A stretch of DNA of 64,000 nucleotides from Rhizobacter sp. AJA081-3 (GCF_017795745.1 NZ_CP059067.1:3782001-3846000), one strand, 5' to 3'. Shown: positions 26,714 through 37,980, numbered from the stretch's first letter. The notes: generated by a model from the letters alone, not told the origin. Translations and numbers: made by a program.

Positions 26714-27430
26714 ATGGGCTCACCGATGCTCGAAGTCGACGGCCTGGACGCCTGGTACGACCGCAGCCACGTGGTGCAGGGGCTGCGTTTCCACGTCGAT
26801 GCGGGCGAGATCGTCACGCTGATGGGCCGCAACGGCGCCGGCAAGACGAGCACGCTGAAGGCGATCATGGGGCTGCTCGCCAAGCGCGTCGGCCACGTAC
26901 GCTTCGACGGGCAGGAGATCCTGGCCCAGCCCGCCCATTCCCGCTACCACCTCGGCCTGGCCTACGTGCCGGAGGAGCGGCGCATCGTGCCGGGCCTGAC
27001 CGTGCTGGAGAACCTTCGCCTGGGCCTGATCGCCGGCAAGGCGAGGCACACCGAGCGCGAGCGCATCGACGAGATCGTGCAGACCTTCCCGCGGCTGGCC
27101 GAGCGCATGCACCAGGAAGGCACGTCCCTGTCCGGCGGCGAGCAGCAGATGCTCGCCATCGCGCGCGCGATGATGAGCAAGCCGCGCATGATCCTGCTCG
27201 ACGAGCCTTCGGAAGGCATCATGCCGCTGCTGGTGCACGAGATGTTCGAGCTGTTCGCGCGCATGAAGCGCGAGGGCACGACCATCCTGCTGGTCGAGCA
27301 GAACGTCGAGCGGGCGCTGTCGATCTCCGACCGCGCCTACATCCTCGACCAGGGACAGATCGCCCACGAAGGCAACGCCGCCGAGCTGCTGGCCGACCGC
27401 GAGATCCAGGAGCGCTACTGCGCGGTGTAG
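26714..27430 (+). CDS. Liv-type ABC transporter ATP-binding protein (LivF-like)
   Basis: 238 residues from ATG 26714. Walker A GRNGAGKT at 38-45, LSGGEQQMLAIARAM signature, Walker B MILLDEPSEGIMP and switch region LLVEQNVERALSISDRAYIL are LivF hallmarks. It is the last gene of the tetR-to-transporter stretch. The following 127 bp contain GC-rich self-complementary sequence near 27431-27462 but no T-tract, so a terminator is not certain. Confidence 0.94.
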   Translation: MGSPMLEVDGLDAWYDRSHVVQGLRFHVDAGEIVTLMGRNGAGKTSTLKAIMGLLAKRVGHVRFDGQEILAQPAHSRYHLGLAYVPEERRIVPGLTVLENLRLGLIAGKARHTERERIDEIVQTFPRLAERMHQEGTSLSGGEQQMLAIARAMMSKPRMILLDEPSEGIMPLLVHEMFELFARMKREGTTILLVEQNVERALSISDRAYILDQGQIAHEGNAAELLADREIQERYCAV

Positions 27431-27556
27431 CGGCGCCGCCGCGCGCGCCGGGCCCGGCCGCGTGACGTGAACCACGGCCAGGACACGGAATTTGTTACCG
27501 CGCCGGCACGATGGGAACATCTGCCTCATGCTCGCCTCCAATGAACGAGGTGATGA

Positions 27557-29905
<2,349 letters not shown>

Positions 29906-29918
29906 GCGGAGGCCGGAC

Positions 29919-30230
29919 ATGAAGACACTCACTTTCGTGACCGGCCTGACCCTCGCACTGGCTTCGGCCGGTGCCTGGGCGGGCGTCGAAGACGCGATGG
30001 CCAAGGCCGGCTGCATGGCCTGCCACGCCAAGGACAAGAAGATGATCGGCCCGGCATTCAAGGAGATCGCCGCCAAGTACAAGGGGCAGGACGTTGTTGC
30101 TACGCTGATGCAGAAGGTGCGCACCGGCGGCAAGGGCAACTTCGGCCCGATCCCGATGGCGCCGAATCCTCCCGACAAGATCAACGACGCCGACCTGAAG
30201 GCGGCCGTCGAGTTCATCCTCAGTTCCTGA
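29919..30230 (+). CDS. nirM: cytochrome c551-type electron donor
   Basis: 103 residues with a signal peptide of about 21 residues (ends AWA). A single heme c site CMACH lies at residues 32-36, with the axial Met probably in the GPIPMAPNP loop. Small c8-class cytochromes at this position deliver electrons to NirS in the periplasm. It starts 13 bp after nirS. Confidence 0.88.
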   Translation: MKTLTFVTGLTLALASAGAWAGVEDAMAKAGCMACHAKDKKMIGPAFKEIAAKYKGQDVVATLMQKVRTGGKGNFGPIPMAPNPPDKINDADLKAAVEFILSS

Positions 30231-30237
30231 GTCGACC

Positions 30238-30561
30238 ATGCGCGCCTGGCCGCTCCTCCTTGCCCTGCTCGCCGGCGGCTCCGCCGTCGCGCAGGTCCCG
30301 GACGGGGCGCGCGAGGCGCAGTTGGTGCGCATGGTGCGGCAGGACTGCGGCTCCTGCCACGGCATGACGCTGGCCGGCGGTCTGGGCCCCGCGCTGACGC
30401 GCGAGGCGCTGGCCGACAAGCCGCTCGAATCGCTGGCCGCGACCATCTACCACGGCCGGCCCGGCACGCCAATGCCGCCCTGGCGCTCGATGCTCAGCGC
30501 CGACGAAGCCCACTGGATCGCCGAGCGCCTGCTCGCCGGCTTCCCGAAGGAACCCCGATGA
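30238..30561 (+). CDS. nirC: NirC c-type cytochrome
   Basis: 107 residues, signal peptide ending near AVAQ (residue 19). The heme c site CGSCH is at residues 37-41. NirC is a monoheme periplasmic cytochrome that can donate electrons to NirS and is implicated in its maturation. The stop overlaps the nirF start (ATGA). Confidence 0.87.
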   Translation: MRAWPLLLALLAGGSAVAQVPDGAREAQLVRMVRQDCGSCHGMTLAGGLGPALTREALADKPLESLAATIYHGRPGTPMPPWRSMLSADEAHWIAERLLAGFPKEPR

Positions 30562-31730
30562 GAGCGCTGCTGTTCGCGCTGGTCAGCCTGCTCGCCGCGT
30601 GTGCGGGCACCCCCACCACCGCCACCAAGGGCACCGGCGACCTCGGCGTCGTGGTCGAGCGCGCCCGCGGCACGCTGGCCATCGTCGACACCAGCGAGCG
30701 CACCCTGCTCGCCGAGGTGCCGGGCCTGGGCGACCTGTCGCACGCCTCGGTGGTGTTCTCGCGCGACGGCGGCAGTGCCTTCGTGTTCGGCCGCGACGGC
30801 GCGCTCACGCGCGTCAACCTGTCCAAGCGCCGCATCGAGCAGCGCGTGCAGCAGGCCGGCAACTCGATCGGCGGCGCCATGTCGCAGGATGGCACGCTGG
30901 TCGCCGCGCAGAACTACCAGCCCGGCGGCATCAAGGTGTTCGACGCGAAGACGCTCGCGCTGGTGGCCGACATCCCCGCGGAATACGCGCCGGGGCAGCG
31001 CTCGCGAGTCGTCGGCCTGGCCGACCTGCCGGGCAGGCGCTTCGTGTTCTCGCTGTTCGACGCCGACCAGATCTGGATCGCCGACCTGAGCGACGCGGCC
31101 AGGCCGAAGCTCACCAAGTTCGAGAACGTCGGCCGCCAGCCCTACGACGCGCTCGTCACGCCCGACGGCCGCCACTACATCGCCGGCCTGTTCGGCGAAG
31201 ACGGCCTGGCGATGATCGACCTGTGGGCACACGAGCCGAAGGTGAAGCGCATCCTCGCCGGCTACGGCCGCGGCCAGGAGCCGCTGCCCGTCTTCAAGAT
31301 GCCGCACCTGCGCGGCTGGGCGGTGGCCGGCCGCCACGCCTACCTGCCGGCGATCGGCCGCCACGAGGTGCTGGTGGTCGATACGGACACGTGGGCCGAG
31401 GTCGGCCGCATCGCCGTGGCCGGCCAGCCGGTGTTCGTGATCGCGCGGCCCGACGGCCGCCAGGTGTGGGTCAACTTCGCCGTGCCCGACTACGACCGCG
31501 TGCAGGTCATCGACACGCCCTCGCGCCAGGTGATCAGGACGCTCGAGCCCGGCAAGGCGGTGCTGCACATGGAGTTCACGCCGCGCGGCGAGGCGGTGTG
31601 GATCAGCTCGCGCGACGCCAACCGCGTGACGGTGTTCGACACCAAGACCTTCGCCACGCTGGCCACGCTGCCCATGGACGCCCCGAGCGGCGTGTTCTTC
31701 ACCAGCCGCGCGGCGCGCATGGGGTTCTGA
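30558..31730 (+). CDS. nirF: NirF, periplasmic d1-heme biosynthesis lipoprotein
   Basis: 390 residues. Lipoprotein signal LVSLLAAC with lipidation Cys15, then a seven- or eight-bladed propeller resembling the d1 domain of NirS but without the c domain. It ends with YDRVQVIDTPSRQVIRTLEPGKAVLHMEFTPRG. NirF acts late in d1-heme formation on the periplasmic side, reported as the dehydrogenase or cofactor-binding step with NirN and NirS. Coupled to nirC. Confidence 0.92.
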   Translation: MRALLFALVSLLAACAGTPTTATKGTGDLGVVVERARGTLAIVDTSERTLLAEVPGLGDLSHASVVFSRDGGSAFVFGRDGALTRVNLSKRRIEQRVQQAGNSIGGAMSQDGTLVAAQNYQPGGIKVFDAKTLALVADIPAEYAPGQRSRVVGLADLPGRRFVFSLFDADQIWIADLSDAARPKLTKFENVGRQPYDALVTPDGRHYIAGLFGEDGLAMIDLWAHEPKVKRILAGYGRGQEPLPVFKMPHLRGWAVAGRHAYLPAIGRHEVLVVDTDTWAEVGRIAVAGQPVFVIARPDGRQVWVNFAVPDYDRVQVIDTPSRQVIRTLEPGKAVLHMEFTPRGEAVWISSRDANRVTVFDTKTFATLATLPMDAPSGVFFTSRAARMGF

Positions 31731-31733
31731 GCC

Positions 31734-32723
31734 ATGGACACACTCGCCCTGCTCAACCGCTGGCAGCACGATTTCCCCCTCGTGCCGGCTCCTTTTTCTG
31801 CGATCGCCGCATCGCTCGGCAACACCGAGAGCGAAGTCATCGCCGCCTGTCGCAGTGCGCAGGACGGTGGGGTGATCAGCCGCATCGGGGGCGTGTGGGC
31901 CGCCGGCGCCGGCGGCGCGGCGATGCTCTGCGCGCTGGCGGTGCCGGCGAACCGGCTGGAGGCGGTGGCGGCACAGGTCGACGCCGTGCCCGGCGTGAAC
32001 CACAACTACGAGCGCGAGCACCGCTACAACCTGTGGTTCGTCATCACCGGCGGCGATGCTGCGACGCTGCACGCCAGGCTCGACGTACTGGAGCGCGACA
32101 CCGGCCTGTGCGCCTTGCGCTTGCCGATGCAGCGCGTCTACCGCATCGACCTGGGCTTCGATCTCGAGCAGGGCCAGGCCGCGCAACGGGCGGCAGACAT
32201 CGGCACAGGCGTGCAGCGCGTCGCACCGCTCGATGCGCCGCTCGCCGCGCTCGTCGAAGACGGCCTGCCGCTGATCGAGCGGCCGTACGGAGCCTGGGCC
32301 GCGCGGCTCGCTCTCACCGAAACCGGCGTCCTGCAGACACTGCGCCGCTGGCTGGCGCAGGGCACGCTGCGCCGCTTCGGCGTCGTCGTGCGCCATCACG
32401 AACTCGGCTTCGATCAGAACGCGATGACGGTGTTCGACGTGCCTGATACGCAGGTCGACGCCTGCGGCGCGGCGCTCGCGCGCCAGCCCGGCGTGACGCT
32501 GTGTTATCGCCGCGCGCGTGCCGACGGCTGGCCCTTCAACCTGTACTGCATGGTGCACGGCCGCGAACGCGCCGCGGTGCGCCAGCTGATCGACGGCGCC
32601 ACGCGCGCTGCCGGCCTGCAGGAGCACCCGCGCGAACTGCTGTTCAGCCTGCGGCGCTTCAAGCAGCGGGGCGCGAGCTACTTCCGCGCCTGCACGAAGG
32701 AGGCCGAACATGCCGGCGCCTGA
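31734..32723 (+). CDS. nirDL: NirD-NirL fusion, siroheme decarboxylase subunit
   Basis: 329 residues made of two AsnC/Lrp-like halves of the siroheme decarboxylase family. The first (about 1-160) contains GVNHNYEREHRYNLWFVITG and the second (about 175-320) contains FGVVVRHHELGFDQNAMTVFDV and CYRRARADGWPFNLYCMVHG. With NirG and NirH it decarboxylates siroheme to didecarboxysiroheme, the second committed step to d1 heme, in the cytoplasm. In several genomes nirD and nirL are separate; here they are fused in frame. The last 14 bp overlap nirG. Confidence 0.92.
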   Translation: MDTLALLNRWQHDFPLVPAPFSAIAASLGNTESEVIAACRSAQDGGVISRIGGVWAAGAGGAAMLCALAVPANRLEAVAAQVDAVPGVNHNYEREHRYNLWFVITGGDAATLHARLDVLERDTGLCALRLPMQRVYRIDLGFDLEQGQAAQRAADIGTGVQRVAPLDAPLAALVEDGLPLIERPYGAWAARLALTETGVLQTLRRWLAQGTLRRFGVVVRHHELGFDQNAMTVFDVPDTQVDACGAALARQPGVTLCYRRARADGWPFNLYCMVHGRERAAVRQLIDGATRAAGLQEHPRELLFSLRRFKQRGASYFRACTKEAEHAGA

Positions 32724-33195
32724 CGCCCCCACCGACGTGGTCGCGCCCGACCGCATCGACCGCCGCCTGATCGACCGGCTGCACGGCGAACTGCCGCTGA
32801 CCGAGCGGCCCTTCGCCGACGTCGGCCGCGAGCTCGGCATCTCGGAGGACGAGGTCATCGAGCGGCTGCGCCGCATGCTCGCGCACGGCACGCTGACGCG
32901 CTTCGGGCCGCTGTTCCAGATCGAGCGCGCTGGCGGACAGTTCGTGCTCGCCGCGCTCGAGGTGCCGGAGGCGGACTTCGCGCGCATCACGGTCCTCGTC
33001 AACGGCCTGCCCGAGGTGGCCCACAACTATCGCCGTGAGCATCGGCTGAACATGTGGTTCGTGGTCGCGGCCGAGTCGCACGAGGCGGCGAACGCGGCGC
33101 TCGCCCGCATCGAGCAGCTCACCGGGCTGACCGTGCATGCCTTCCCGAAGGAACGCGAGTACTTCGTCGGTCTGCGGCTTGCGGCGCAGGAGTGA
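32710..33195 (+). CDS. nirG: NirG, siroheme decarboxylase subunit
   Basis: 161 residues. AsnC/Lrp-like domain with a winged-helix N-terminus (LTERPFADVGRELGISEDEVIERLRRML) and the conserved VAHNYRREHRLNMWFVVAA strand. It is most like the NirG/NirD branch (His-Asn-Tyr-x-R-E-H) rather than NirH/NirL. It begins inside the end of nirDL (14-bp overlap) and is followed 7 bp later by nirH. Confidence 0.9.
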   Translation: MPAPDAPTDVVAPDRIDRRLIDRLHGELPLTERPFADVGRELGISEDEVIERLRRMLAHGTLTRFGPLFQIERAGGQFVLAALEVPEADFARITVLVNGLPEVAHNYRREHRLNMWFVVAAESHEAANAALARIEQLTGLTVHAFPKEREYFVGLRLAAQE

Positions 33196-33202
33196 ATCCA
33201 CC

Positions 33203-33685
33203 ATGCAACTGACCGACTTCGACCGCGAACTGATCGCCGCCACCCAGAGCGGCTTGCCGCTGGTGTCTCGCCCCTACGAGGCGGTGGGCGCGATGATCGG
33301 CGTGAGCGGCGAGCGGGTGCGCGAGCGCCTGGCGCAGATGATCGAGGAGGGCCTGATCCGCCGCATCGGCGCCGTGCCCAACCACTACCGGCTCGGCTAC
33401 CTGGCCAACGGCATGACCGTGTGGGACGTCGCCGACGAGCGCGTCGACGAACTCGGCGAGCGCATCGGCGCCCTGCCCGCGGTGAGCCACTGCTACCGCC
33501 GACCGCGCGAACTGCCGATCTGGCCCTACAACCTGTTCGCGATGGTGCACGGCCGCTCACGCGACGAGGTGCAGCAGCAGGCCGACACCATCCGCCGGCT
33601 GCTCGGCGACGCCTGCCGCGGCAGCGACATCCTCTACAGCAGCGCCATCCTCAAGAAGGCCGGGCTGCGAATTTCTGAAAGCTGA
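33203..33685 (+). CDS. nirH: NirH, siroheme decarboxylase subunit
   Basis: 160 residues from ATG 33203 (a longer in-frame start at 33137 lies within nirG and is rejected). AsnC/Lrp-like with GAVPNHYRLGYLANGMTVWDV and VSHCYRRPRELPIWPYNLFAMVHG, the Cys-Tyr-Arg-Arg motif of the NirL/NirH branch. It pairs with NirG in siroheme decarboxylation. nirJ follows 2 bp later. Confidence 0.9.
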   Translation: MQLTDFDRELIAATQSGLPLVSRPYEAVGAMIGVSGERVRERLAQMIEEGLIRRIGAVPNHYRLGYLANGMTVWDVADERVDELGERIGALPAVSHCYRRPRELPIWPYNLFAMVHGRSRDEVQQQADTIRRLLGDACRGSDILYSSAILKKAGLRISES

Positions 33686-33687
33686 AC

Positions 33688-34902
33688 ATGTTCCGCGTCT
33701 CCCAATACATGCGCGAGCTGGTGCGCGCCGAAGCCGACGGGCACTACCCGTCGCCCACCACGCGAGGCGCAGGCCCCACGGGCCCGGTGGTGATCTGGAA
33801 CCTGATCCGCCGCTGCAACCTGACCTGCAAGCACTGCTACTCGATCTCGGCCGACCACGATTACAGCGGCGAGCTGAGCACACCCGAAGTGTTCACCGTG
33901 ATGGACGACCTGAAGTCCTTCCACGTGCCGGTGCTGATCCTCTCCGGCGGCGAGCCGCTGCTGCGGCCGGACATCTTCGAGATCGCGCAGCGCGCCAAGG
34001 CGATGCGCTTCTACGTCGGCCTGTCGACCAACGGAACGCTGATCGACGAGCCCATGGCCGACCGCATCGCGGCCCAGGGCTTCGACTACGTGGGCATCAG
34101 CCTGGACGGCATCGGCGCCACGCACGACCGCTTTCGCCGCCTGGACGGCGCCTTCGACCGCAGCCTGGCGGCGATCCGCCTGCTGCATGCGCGCGGCGTG
34201 AAGGTCGGCATGCGCTACACGATGACGGCGATGAACGCGCACGACCTCGAGCCGCTGCTCGAGCTGATGCGCGACGAGGGTGTCGACAAGTTCTATTTCT
34301 CGCACCTGAACTACGCCGGCCGCGGCAACATCCACCGCGCCCGCGACGCGCAGTTCGCTGCCACGCGTGCCGCGCTCGACCTGCTCTACGAACGTGCCTG
34401 GCAGGCCGCGAAAGCCGGCAGCGAGCAGGACTTCGTCACCGGCAACAACGACGCCGACGGTGCGTACCTGCTGCAATGGGTGCAGCGTCGCCTGCCGCGC
34501 TGGGCTCAGCCGCTGCGCGAGCGGCTGGTCGCCTGGGGCGGCAATTCGTCCGGCGTGAACGTGGCCAACATCGACAACCTCGGCGTGGTGCACCCCGACA
34601 CCATGTGGTGGCACCACGCGCTGGGCAGCGTGCGCGAGCGTCCTTTCTCGCAGATCTGGATGGACACGAGCGACCCGCTGATGGCCGGGCTGAAGGCCTC
34701 GCCGCGGCCGGTGGGCGGGCGCTGCGCCGGCTGCCAGCACTTCGCACTGTGCGGCGGCAACACCCGCGTGCGCGCCCAGCAGGTCACCGGCGATGCGTGG
34801 GCCGAAGACCCGGGCTGCTACCTCACCGACGAGGAGATCGGCCGCGCCAGCGACGCGCCGGCCCGTGTCGAGCTCAAGCCCTTCGCCTACGCGGCGCATT
34901 GA
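33688..34902 (+). CDS. nirJ: NirJ, radical SAM d1-heme biosynthesis enzyme
   Basis: 404 residues. Radical-SAM cluster motif at Cys43-x3-Cys47-x2-Cys50 (CNLTCKHC), SAM-binding LSGGEPLL and the barrel motif STNGTL. A SPASM-like C-terminal Cys set (GGRCAGCQHFALCGGN...DPGCYL) follows. NirJ removes the propionate side chains of didecarboxysiroheme and installs the oxo groups of d1 heme. Cytoplasmic, oxygen-sensitive. It sits between nirH and nirN in the same operon. Confidence 0.95.
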   Translation: MFRVSQYMRELVRAEADGHYPSPTTRGAGPTGPVVIWNLIRRCNLTCKHCYSISADHDYSGELSTPEVFTVMDDLKSFHVPVLILSGGEPLLRPDIFEIAQRAKAMRFYVGLSTNGTLIDEPMADRIAAQGFDYVGISLDGIGATHDRFRRLDGAFDRSLAAIRLLHARGVKVGMRYTMTAMNAHDLEPLLELMRDEGVDKFYFSHLNYAGRGNIHRARDAQFAATRAALDLLYERAWQAAKAGSEQDFVTGNNDADGAYLLQWVQRRLPRWAQPLRERLVAWGGNSSGVNVANIDNLGVVHPDTMWWHHALGSVRERPFSQIWMDTSDPLMAGLKASPRPVGGRCAGCQHFALCGGNTRVRAQQVTGDAWAEDPGCYLTDEEIGRASDAPARVELKPFAYAAH

Positions 34903-34909
34903 GCCCGCC

Positions 34910-36487
34910 ATGAACCGACTCTCCAGCTTCCTGAAGTTTGCGCTGGCAGCAGCGTGTTTCGCGATGGCCGCCGACATGGCGCGCGCCGAGCCTTCCGCAC
35001 CCGAGCTGTACCGCGAGCACTGCGTGGCCTGCCACGGCGAGCAGCGCCTGGGCGGCATGGGCCCGGCGCTGCTGCCCGAGAGCCTGCAGCGGCTGCGGCC
35101 GGCCGAGGCCACGGCGGTGATCGCGAACGGCCGCACCGCCACGCAGATGCTGGGCTTCCGCGACAAGCTCGGTGCCGAGCAGATCGCTGCGCTCGCCAAG
35201 TGGATCTACACGCCGGTGAGCCCGGCGCCGACTTGGAGCGAAGCGCAGATCCGCGACTCGCGCACCGCACTCGCCACAGCGGCACAGCTGCCCGCCAAGC
35301 CGCAATGGGCGGCCGACCCGATGAACCTGTTCGTCGTCGTCGAGGGCGGCGACCACCATGTCTCGCTGATCGACGGCGATAAGTTCGAGGTCATCCACCG
35401 CTTCGCCTCGCGCTTCGCGCTGCACGGCGGGCCGAAGTTCTCGCCCGAGGGCCGTTTCGTCTACTTCGGCTCGCGCGATGGCTGGATCACCAAGTACGAC
35501 CTGTGGAACCTCGCCGTGGTGGCCGAGGTGCGCGCCGGGCTGAACATGCGCAACGTGGCGGTGTCGGGCGACGGCCGCTGGGTGATGGCCGCCAACTACC
35601 TGCCGCACACGCTGGCGCTGTTCGATGCCGACCTGAACCTGCAGCGCGTCTACGGCGCGGCCACGCTGGACGGCAAGGCGACGTCTCGCGTCTCGGCGGT
35701 CTACGACGCGCAGCCGCGCAAGAGCTTCGTCGTCGCGCTGAAGGACATCCCGGAGCTCTGGGAGATCTCCTACGATCCGAAGGCCGAGCCCATCCACGAC
35801 GGCCTGGTGCACGACTACAAGATGGGCGAGGCGATCGCCAAGCCGGGGTACCTGGGCGTGCGCCGCACGCCGCTGGACGAACCGCTGGACGACTTCTTCT
35901 TCGACCAGAGCTACCGCCACGTGCTCGGCGCGACGCGGCCCAAGGCCGACGGCAGCCCGAGCGCGCAGGTGGTCAACCTCGACATCCGCCGGCGCATCGC
36001 CGCGCTGCCGCTGGCCGGCATGCCGCACCTCGGCTCGGGCATCACCTTCGCGTGGAAGGGCGGCACCGTGCTCGCCTCGCCGAACCTGAAGGACGGCGTG
36101 GTGCAGGTGATCGACATGAAGACCTGGCAGAGCGTGAAGAGCATCGCCACGCCGGGCCCGGGCTTCTTCATGCGCAGCCACGAGAACAGCCGCTACGCCT
36201 GGGTCGACTCGATGATGAGCCCGACCGCCAGGGATACGCTGACCATCATCGACAAGCTCACGCTGGAAACCGTGGCCCAGGTGAAGGAGCCCGGGCGGAC
36301 ACTCGCGCACATCGAGTTCACCCGCGACGGCCGCTACGCGCTGGCCAGCCTGTGGGAGACCGATGGCGCGCTGATCGTCTACGACGCGCGCACGTTCAAG
36401 GAGGTCAAGCGCCTGCCGATGAGCAAGCCGGTGGGCAAGTACAACGTGTGGAACAAGATCTCGCGCTCGGAGGGCACCTCCCACTGA
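34910..36487 (+). CDS. nirN: NirN, d1-heme dehydrogenase (NirS paralogue)
   Basis: 525 residues from ATG 34910. The signal peptide ends near ARAE (residue 26), the heme c site CVACH is at residues 38-42, and a d1-type propeller follows, ending SKPVGKYNVWNKI. It is shorter than NirS and lacks its C-terminal NTQHDIY, as expected for NirN. NirN oxidises dihydro-d1 heme to d1 heme and passes the cofactor to NirS in the periplasm. It is the last gene of the nir operon; the following 118 bp contain GC-rich palindromic bases (near 36491) but no convincing terminator. Confidence 0.92.
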   Translation: MNRLSSFLKFALAAACFAMAADMARAEPSAPELYREHCVACHGEQRLGGMGPALLPESLQRLRPAEATAVIANGRTATQMLGFRDKLGAEQIAALAKWIYTPVSPAPTWSEAQIRDSRTALATAAQLPAKPQWAADPMNLFVVVEGGDHHVSLIDGDKFEVIHRFASRFALHGGPKFSPEGRFVYFGSRDGWITKYDLWNLAVVAEVRAGLNMRNVAVSGDGRWVMAANYLPHTLALFDADLNLQRVYGAATLDGKATSRVSAVYDAQPRKSFVVALKDIPELWEISYDPKAEPIHDGLVHDYKMGEAIAKPGYLGVRRTPLDEPLDDFFFDQSYRHVLGATRPKADGSPSAQVVNLDIRRRIAALPLAGMPHLGSGITFAWKGGTVLASPNLKDGVVQVIDMKTWQSVKSIATPGPGFFMRSHENSRYAWVDSMMSPTARDTLTIIDKLTLETVAQVKEPGRTLAHIEFTRDGRYALASLWETDGALIVYDARTFKEVKRLPMSKPVGKYNVWNKISRSEGTSH

Positions 36488-36605
36488 ACCGGGGGCCCCT
36501 CACTTGCTGGGGAGTGGACTTCCCCCCTTGATTCGGTGTGACTTAGCGCCGCGCGGCTGGATGCCGGCACCGGTACAGTCTCGCCATCAAGCTTTACCTC
36601 CGCTC

Positions 36606-36908
36606 ATGAAGTCCCTTCTTTCAGTTCTCGCGCTCGCCTGCCTGGCAATGAGCGCGCAGGCGCAGACCAAGATGTACAAGTGCACCGGCGACGGTCGCAC
36701 CGTCTATCAGCAGACAGCGTGTGCTTCCGCGGCACCGGCGTCGGCGGCAGCATCGGCAGCAGCAGACAAGGCCGCGACACCTGCCCGTGCCGGCGGCACC
36801 CAGAAGGCAGCCCCCGCCGTGCGTACCGCGGGTTCGGGCGGAATTGCAGGCAGCGGGCCTTCCGGATCGGCCGACACTGCCGGTCGCCTGGCCACCTCAC
36901 GCCCCTGA
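36606..36908 (+). CDS. small secreted DUF4124-like protein
   Basis: 100 residues. A signal peptide ends near AQAQ (residue 20). A DUF4124-type segment follows: KMYKCTGDGRTVYQQTACAS, with the two Cys and aromatic pattern of that domain. The tail is low-complexity Ala/Ser/Gly. Envelope protein of unknown function. Probably its own promoter lies in 36488-36605, since it is 118 bp from nirN. Convergent with the 70-aa gene at 36948. Confidence 0.72.
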   Translation: MKSLLSVLALACLAMSAQAQTKMYKCTGDGRTVYQQTACASAAPASAAASAAADKAATPARAGGTQKAAPAVRTAGSGGIAGSGPSGSADTAGRLATSRP

Positions 36909-36947
36909 ATCACTGCGGTCCGTCGATGTCCGCTGGCCGCGCCGCGA

Positions 36948-37160
36948 TCAGGCGGCGAAGCGGATCGCGTGGCTCTGCAGATAGCGGTTGAAGTCACCGA
37001 TGGGCATCGCGGCCGAGCCGCGGGATTCGCCGTCGACCCAGCTGATCGTCGCGTCCTGCGCGGTCTGCTCCACCTCACAGGGTCCCGGGCGGATCACGAT
37101 GGCCGGGCCATCGCCTTCGCGGTACTCGACCAGGCCGACGATGTGTGCGCTGCGGCTCAC
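36948..37160 (-). CDS. uncharacterised 70-aa protein
   Basis: GTG start at 37160 overlapping the stop of the 139-aa gene (GTGA). The 70 residues (HIVGLVEYREGDGPAIVIRPG...SWVDGESRGSAAMPIGDFNRYL) look like a compact beta-rich fold with no signal peptide. No family recognised. It is the third gene of a leftward coupled trio with a PRC-barrel protein. Confidence 0.6.
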   Translation of the reverse strand: MSRSAHIVGLVEYREGDGPAIVIRPGPCEVEQTAQDATISWVDGESRGSAAMPIGDFNRYLQSHAIRFAA

Positions 37161-37576
37161 AGCAGTTCCTCGACGACGAGGCGGCGGTAGTGCACCGCCA
37201 GCGTGGCGTGGCAGGCCCGGGCATGCTGCACCGCGGCGGCCGCCTCGTCCGTGCCGTCCACCTTGACCAGCAGCCAGCGGTAGCCGTTTCTGGCCAGCTC
37301 CAGGTACCTGCGCAACAGCGTGATCTCGTAGCCGAAGCCCGCCAGCGGGCCCGCGCCCTCGACCAGCGCCTGCAGTTCTTCCACGCTCTGCCCCGGCGTG
37401 AAACGCAGCAGGGACTCCGGCGGCCAGCCGGCTTCGTGCAGGGCATCGATCAGCGCATCGACGTTGCCCTGCGTCGGCAGGCCGACCATGACGTGCCCGA
37501 CCGGCTGGAATTCGCCGAACGAGGTGGGCACGCTCTCGCTCGACGCGATGTCGCTCGCCGTGCCGGTGACGCTCAT
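37157..37576 (-). CDS. uncharacterised 139-aa protein
   Basis: ATG 37576 overlaps the PRC-barrel stop (ATGA). The sequence alternates beta and alpha: GHVMVGLPTQGNVDALIDALHEAGWPPESL, a helical middle, then YRWLLVKVDGTDEAAAAVQHARA. This resembles the ferredoxin-like folds of small regulatory or stress-associated cytoplasmic proteins. No named family can be assigned. The two-way overlap suggests it works with its neighbours. Confidence 0.62.
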   Translation of the reverse strand: MSVTGTASDIASSESVPTSFGEFQPVGHVMVGLPTQGNVDALIDALHEAGWPPESLLRFTPGQSVEELQALVEGAGPLAGFGYEITLLRRYLELARNGYRWLLVKVDGTDEAAAAVQHARACHATLAVHYRRLVVEELL

Positions 37577-37980
37577 GGCCTGTCGGTGGTGCCGTAGAAC
37601 TTGTGCACGCCGCTGGCCCACGCCGGGTCGGCCATGGACGGCCAGTGGTCCTTGTCGAAGCCTGGGGCGTCCTTGAGCATCTCCAGGGGCGCATTCAGCG
37701 TGAAGCGCTTGTTGTCGGTGTCCAGCGTCAACGCGGCCCAGGGCACCGCGAACAGCTTGTCGCCCATGCCCAGCAGGCCGCCGTAGGACAGCACCGCGTA
37801 GGCCACCGTGCCGGTGGACATGTCGATCATGAATTCCTTGATGTCGCCGAGGTCCTCGCCGTCGTTGTTGTAGACGTCGTTGCCCAGCAGGGTGTCGGCG
37901 CCCATCAGCTCCGGGCCGGGGCCGCCCTCTTCACTGGCATACATGCCGAACCGGTCGCGGGTGACGTAGTTGGTGTCCAT
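37573..37980 (-). CDS. PRC-barrel domain protein
   Basis: 135 residues from ATG 37980. The PRC-barrel core (about residues 25-90) reads MGADTLLGNDVYNNDGEDLGDIKEFMIDMSTGTVAYAVLSYGGLLGMGDKLFAVPWAALTL. The C-terminal YYD/WP-type tail (DHWPSMADPAWASGVHKFYG) is common in stress-inducible PRC proteins. It is the first gene of the trio. The 176 bp upstream (37981-38156) contain a small hairpin at 38136-38151 but nothing else recognisable. Confidence 0.82.
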   Translation of the reverse strand: MDTNYVTRDRFGMYASEEGGPGPELMGADTLLGNDVYNNDGEDLGDIKEFMIDMSTGTVAYAVLSYGGLLGMGDKLFAVPWAALTLDTDNKRFTLNAPLEMLKDAPGFDKDHWPSMADPAWASGVHKFYGTTDRP

